NCBI RefSeq assembly: GCF_963666675.1
Contig: NZ_OY762929.1
Coordinates: forward strand, 62,001 to 126,000
Direction: 5' to 3'
Source: an uncultured Desulfobacter sp.
GTDB lineage: Bacteria > Desulfobacterota > Desulfobacteria > Desulfobacterales > Desulfobacteraceae
Length of the DNA stretch: 64,000 bases
Within the stretch, counting starts at the first letter, position 1; the number at the start of each line of letters is the position of its first letter. Position numbers and translations under genes: made by a program. Under the pieces are notes generated by a model. The model did no database searches. It was not told where the DNA came from and saw nothing but the letters and a program-made list of their open reading frames with translations. Of this stretch, positions 61,381 to 64,000 are shown piece after piece.

Positions 61381-62427
61381 ACTGGGTATCCGCTTAACTC
61401 AAGTTTATACCATATATTGTATTGAGTTAATTTTTCAGGCAACAATCTTCTGCCGGGATACCGGTGCGGTTTTAACCGCTTGCTGCATGAGCCTATAAAA
61501 TAGTTTGCCTCTATGGGTCGACAATCTCCGATTAAACCTAAAAGCATACTCGTCCAGATATCCAGCCAAGTGTTTTGGAGACACCGCACCCTGATGTGTA
61601 CCCAACAACCATCGCTTGATTAGGGATACAACCAGATGGACATGAGGCAACATTTCGGAAGCCTTTTTCTCGCTCTGGGTGATATTCTCGACAACATGCT
61701 CATACTTTTCTTTTTTCAAGGGGGAATATCCAAGCCATCCATCAGTAATCACAACGCTGCCAGGCGTGATATTTTCTTTAATGAATGGGATCAGACTATC
61801 TGCAGAAGCGTCAGGGACTATCCGAAATCGAATTCTGCCCAGTTTTTTCTCTTCAACCTCAACAGCAATAACCACAAGAGTCTTTGTCTCTGTCTTTCGT
61901 CCTTTGACATCTTTTTCGGTACCGCCAATAAAAGTTTCATCCACTTCAACAGCACCCTTAAGCCGATCACGACCTGGACGAATCATTGCATGCCTAAGCT
62001 TATGAAGCCAAGTCCAAGCAGTTTCATATCTCTTAAATCCCATGGTATGCTGCAAATTTTTTGCACTCGCTCCAGTTTTCTGCGACATCATCCACCACAT
62101 AACATGAAACCAGAGGCGAAGAGGTTTTCTGGTCCCCTGAAAGATTGTTCCAGCTGTGATCGAGGCCTGATGACCACACTTCGTACAGATCAAGAGCAAT
62201 CGCTTGCTCGCCCATGATTTCCCAGAATGGCAACGCGGGCAAACAAACCCCTGCGGCCAGCGTAAGTTCACTATATAATCATAACAGTCTTGTTCTGTTG
62301 CAAACCTTGTAATAAACTGCTCAAAATCTTCTGGGTAGTCCTCATTCTCCATGATATGCCTCCCATATTAAAATATATGGCAGGCATACTACAGGTTGTG
62401 TTTACTGGAGGCAAGCGGATACCCAGT
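61381..62427 (-). mobile_element. IS1595-family insertion sequence (ISXO2-like), 1047 bp
   Basis: Terminal inverted repeats ACTGGGTATCCGCTT (61381-61395) and its complement (62413-62427) are perfect over 15 bp. They are flanked by an 8-bp direct target duplication TTAGGGTA (61373-61380 and 62428-62435), the size typical of this family. One transposase gene fills the element. The intact ends, duplication and transposase suggest a recent insertion. Confidence 0.95.
61435..62352 (-). CDS. IS1595-family transposase
   Basis: 305 residues. The N-terminal zinc ribbon is seen in FVCPRCHSGKSWASKRLLLI and CTKCGHQASITAGTIFQGTR. The ISXO2-like DDE domain follows, with VDETFIGGTEKDVKGRK (first Asp), VVITDGWLGYSPL (second Asp) and HLVVSLIKRWLLGTHQGAV leading to the third acidic or Asn position. 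The frame is intact and full length for the group. Confidence 0.95.
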   Translation of the reverse strand: MENEDYPEDFEQFITRFATEQDCYDYIVNLRWPQGFVCPRCHSGKSWASKRLLLICTKCGHQASITAGTIFQGTRKPLRLWFHVMWWMMSQKTGASAKNLQHTMGFKRYETAWTWLHKLRHAMIRPGRDRLKGAVEVDETFIGGTEKDVKGRKTETKTLVVIAVEVEEKKLGRIRFRIVPDASADSLIPFIKENITPGSVVITDGWLGYSPLKKEKYEHVVENITQSEKKASEMLPHVHLVVSLIKRWLLGTHQGAVSPKHLAGYLDEYAFRFNRRLSTHRGKLFYRLMQQAVKTAPVSRQKIVA

Positions 62428-62773
62428 TTAGGGTAATTTATACATGGCAGAAACAGGCTTGATAAAAATCAATTGATCTGTGATCAGACGATTCAACCAC
62501 AATATGTGGGCTTGTCTAAATTTCAAAAAAGAGAGCCCTGCAAACGCAAAAGCTCGCCCTTGAAGTTTTAGCCCCATGAGTATTGATTAGAGTATCAAAC
62601 TCCCTTTCCGTAAGGTCTTTGGGCGACACATGATAGACATAGCTGTCGCTTTCATAATCAGTGGGTTTTTGTTAATTTTTTGAGTATGTGAGAGTGTTGT
62701 GTCAATAAGTTACATCATAGACCCTATCAAAGAAATTCCGGCTCAGGCACGGTAACAATTTGCTGAAAAAGCT

Positions 62774-62798
62774 GGGCCTTGATCAGCGATCAAGGCCC
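62774..62798 (-). terminator. Hairpin terminator downstream of the Rhs fragment
   Basis: An 11-bp perfect stem (GGGCCTTGATC) with a 3-base loop, followed on the minus strand by AGC-TTTTT. It fits the end of the former Rhs gene. Confidence 0.75.
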
Positions 62799-62831
62799 GA
62801 TGGTGTTTGAATGAAATTTATATGTATTTTT

Positions 62832-62986
62832 CTATACTGGATAGGGATTGCCCAGGTAGCTGGTGCCGTTGGGCTGCCCAAATACACTGTAGGCTGATCA
62901 GTAGGCGTAGATTTCCTGCAAGGCACCTGTTTCATCTGTCAGTGCTCCCACAGATCCTAAGCCCGGTTTGAGGAGGTGGGCTGGCA
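62832..62986 (-). pseudogene. Rhs/YD-repeat core fragment
   Basis: The minus strand gives GLGSVGALTDETGALQEIYA, then a TGA stop, then VFGQPNGTSYLGNPYPV and another stop. Rhs proteins have here DGLGSV-ALTDE-G---E-Y-YDAYG--------NPY-FTGR. The wording is clear but the frame is broken at the YDAYG position and both flanks are gone, so it is a remnant of the end of an Rhs core. Confidence 0.8.
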
Positions 62987-63113
62987 TTTGTTTTTAACTT
63001 AGCCTATTAGATTGGCTCTGCCTTTTAATGGGAGAACCTCGTCTCGTAAAAAAAGAATTTTTTCTCTTGACCAGGCTTTTAGTGAGTGCCCCCGAGCCTT
63101 ATGCCCTAATTCT

Positions 63114-63833
63114 TTAGTCTTCTCCCATCGCTATTCTGACTTCACGCAATGTGTATTCCTTAAAGTTGGCAGGGAGTGTCCCTTCTTTTATAAACATTAT
63201 TGAGCGATTAGAGAGATAAAAATCCTCATTAAAAGCATCAATACCTAATTCCTTTAGATATTTTTCAAGGATTTCTGGAGTGAACCGATCACGAATTTTT
63301 TTCGCTTTGTAAGTCTTCAAATCTTCAAAGTTAAACGGGTCACCACTTGCTCCAAAAACCCATTTGCCTCCATTATTGGAAGAATAAATTGTGCGGATGA
63401 AGTTGCCATCTGGTCCGTAGACTTCCATTATCGTTGCACCATATCGGCCTTTAGTATCACTTTTAACCTTGGAAGGCATCGTATGTGGTACAGCGGTAAT
63501 AGCTAATCCTTTGCACTTCAGCCGTTCTGAAAGAACCTGTATTGGAGTTGAGGCATCAGTGCCCTGCCATCCGTTGTCTAAAAATGCCGTCCAGTTGCTA
63601 TTAGTTGGTATGAAAAGAAATTTTGTTCGAATTGGAGATACTAATGGCTGCAATTTCAACAAAATGTTCTGAAAATTTTCACTTAGTGTCTCTTTTTTTA
63701 AACGAAAGCCATATTCTTTAAGAATTGGTTTCATCCAGTCCTCATAAGCCTTTGACGCTAATTCGAAATCAATTTCAAGAAAGCCGATACTCGATGTTAT
63801 AGGAGAAATAGCATCTTTAAATAAAAAGTTCAT
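63114..63833 (-). CDS. Probable immunity protein of a polymorphic toxin
   Basis: 239 residues. It is a cytoplasmic-type protein with no signal peptide. It shows regular alternation of strands and helices (TKFLFIPTNSNWTAFLDNGW, LERLKCKGLAITAVPHT-like region, YGATIMEVYGPDGNFIRTIY). Its ATG at 63833 overlaps the last base of the stop codon of the upstream toxin gene, the usual layout of toxin and immunity genes. Lower GC than the rest of the window suggests transfer. No named domain is recognised; the assignment rests on position. Confidence 0.7.
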   Translation of the reverse strand: MNFLFKDAISPITSSIGFLEIDFELASKAYEDWMKPILKEYGFRLKKETLSENFQNILLKLQPLVSPIRTKFLFIPTNSNWTAFLDNGWQGTDASTPIQVLSERLKCKGLAITAVPHTMPSKVKSDTKGRYGATIMEVYGPDGNFIRTIYSSNNGGKWVFGASGDPFNFEDLKTYKAKKIRDRFTPEILEKYLKELGIDAFNEDFYLSNRSIMFIKEGTLPANFKEYTLREVRIAMGED

Positions 63834-64000
63834 TAGTCTACAGTCCTCAATAGCACTTGCGCATTTGGATCATTCGCAGTTATTCTTTGCTGGTGTAGAG
63901 GGCCTCGATTAGAAATTGAGGTATCATATTCAAGATATATTCTTTCTCCACTAGGGCTGGTTGCCTGAATATCAGGTCTATTGATCCCAACTCTTTGACC
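63833..64000 (-). CDS. C-terminus of a polymorphic (Rhs/CDI-type) toxin, cut by window edge
   Basis: The last 56 codons of a larger minus-strand gene. The translation contains INRPDIQATSPSGERIYLEY, then DTSISNRGPLHQQR, ITANDPNAQVLLRTVD and the stop. The pattern (RPD--...YVEYDTS-SNRG--H--RI--NDP---V-LRTVD) is, from memory, that of nuclease-like C-terminal toxin domains delivered by Rhs or contact-dependent systems. The remainder, including any Rhs core, lies beyond base 64000. Confidence 0.75.
   Translation of the reverse strand, partial: GQRVGINRPDIQATSPSGERIYLEYDTSISNRGPLHQQRITANDPNAQVLLRTVD

Larger units (their letters stand above)
62436..63113. other. Decayed region between IS element and immunity gene
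   Basis: About 680 bp with no intact gene. 62516-62668 (minus) is an open stretch translating to YVYHVSPKDLTEREFDTLIN and following residues, probably the tail of a lost gene. 62774-62798 is a hairpin with an adjacent T run on the minus strand. 62832-62986 is an Rhs-core fragment. 62990-63113 shows nothing I can name. Confidence 0.6.

Noticed and set aside
1..64000. CRISPR arrays, tRNA or rRNA genes, prophage
   Set aside because: No regularly spaced repeats, no cloverleaf or rRNA wording, and no phage structural genes were seen on reading through. A covariance search for tRNA would settle this.

Overview
The window reads as chromosome of an anaerobic, Gram-negative, motile bacterium, most likely a sulfate reducer of the Desulfobacterota (Desulfobacteraceae-like). 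The indicators are a single-chain pyruvate:ferredoxin oxidoreductase, a PEP synthase, a double-cubane (2-hydroxyacyl-CoA dehydratase-type) reductase, a tungstate-binding protein, a rubrerythrin-like protein, an anaerobic sulfatase maturase, Cache-type chemoreceptors and many outer-membrane barrels. The assignment rests on gene content and protein style only; no rRNA or tRNA gene was seen.

Layout. 1-7.4 kb: tail of pssA, then minus-strand genes for a FadR/GntR regulator, a YgiQ-type radical SAM protein, a DHA2 drug exporter, a MotA/MotB-like stator pair and a lone WtpA. 7.6-15.1 kb: an IscU/NifU-like scaffold, a secreted single-Cache protein, a decayed 2-oxoacid dehydrogenase E1 alpha/beta fusion remnant, a CBS-pair protein, ppsA and a Cache chemoreceptor. 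15.1-26.3 kb: nifJ; a 3-kb segment (MscS-like channel, rubrerythrin-like protein, small protein) framed by a pair of inverted 107-bp repeats; a FliD-like protein; and the radA-rlmE-yebC group. 27-30.8 kb: a compact four-gene operon (GHMP/beta-RFA-P synthase-like, TrpF-like, Zn-dependent dehydrogenase, DhnA-type aldolase) with no obvious known pathway. This is the best candidate for an undescribed system. 30.8-41.4 kb: CsgG-like lipoprotein, a CynX-type MFS carrier, then a TetR-RND efflux operon (regulator, adaptor, pump, outer-membrane factor) followed by a double-cubane reductase.

41.5-61.3 kb is an accessory envelope region. Almost every gene is on the minus strand and exported: esterase lipoprotein, acid phosphatase, serine-type arylsulfatase with its maturase, two DUF1254 paralogues, an Omp85-like barrel with a patatin lipoprotein, a Kef-type antiporter and three further outer-membrane barrels. 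A regulator with an N-terminal DNA-binding-like domain and a TPR-like C-terminus stands upstream but is split by a one-base frameshift. A conserved 24-bp element recurs upstream of three promoters in this region, and an IS1595-family element has landed inside one copy.

The right edge (62.4-64 kb) holds the C-terminus of a polymorphic toxin, its probable immunity gene, and a decayed Rhs-core fragment. Three copies of a structured repeat (15.4 kb, and two in tandem at 47.6-47.8 kb) show compensatory base changes and may be an RNA element or a REP-like family.
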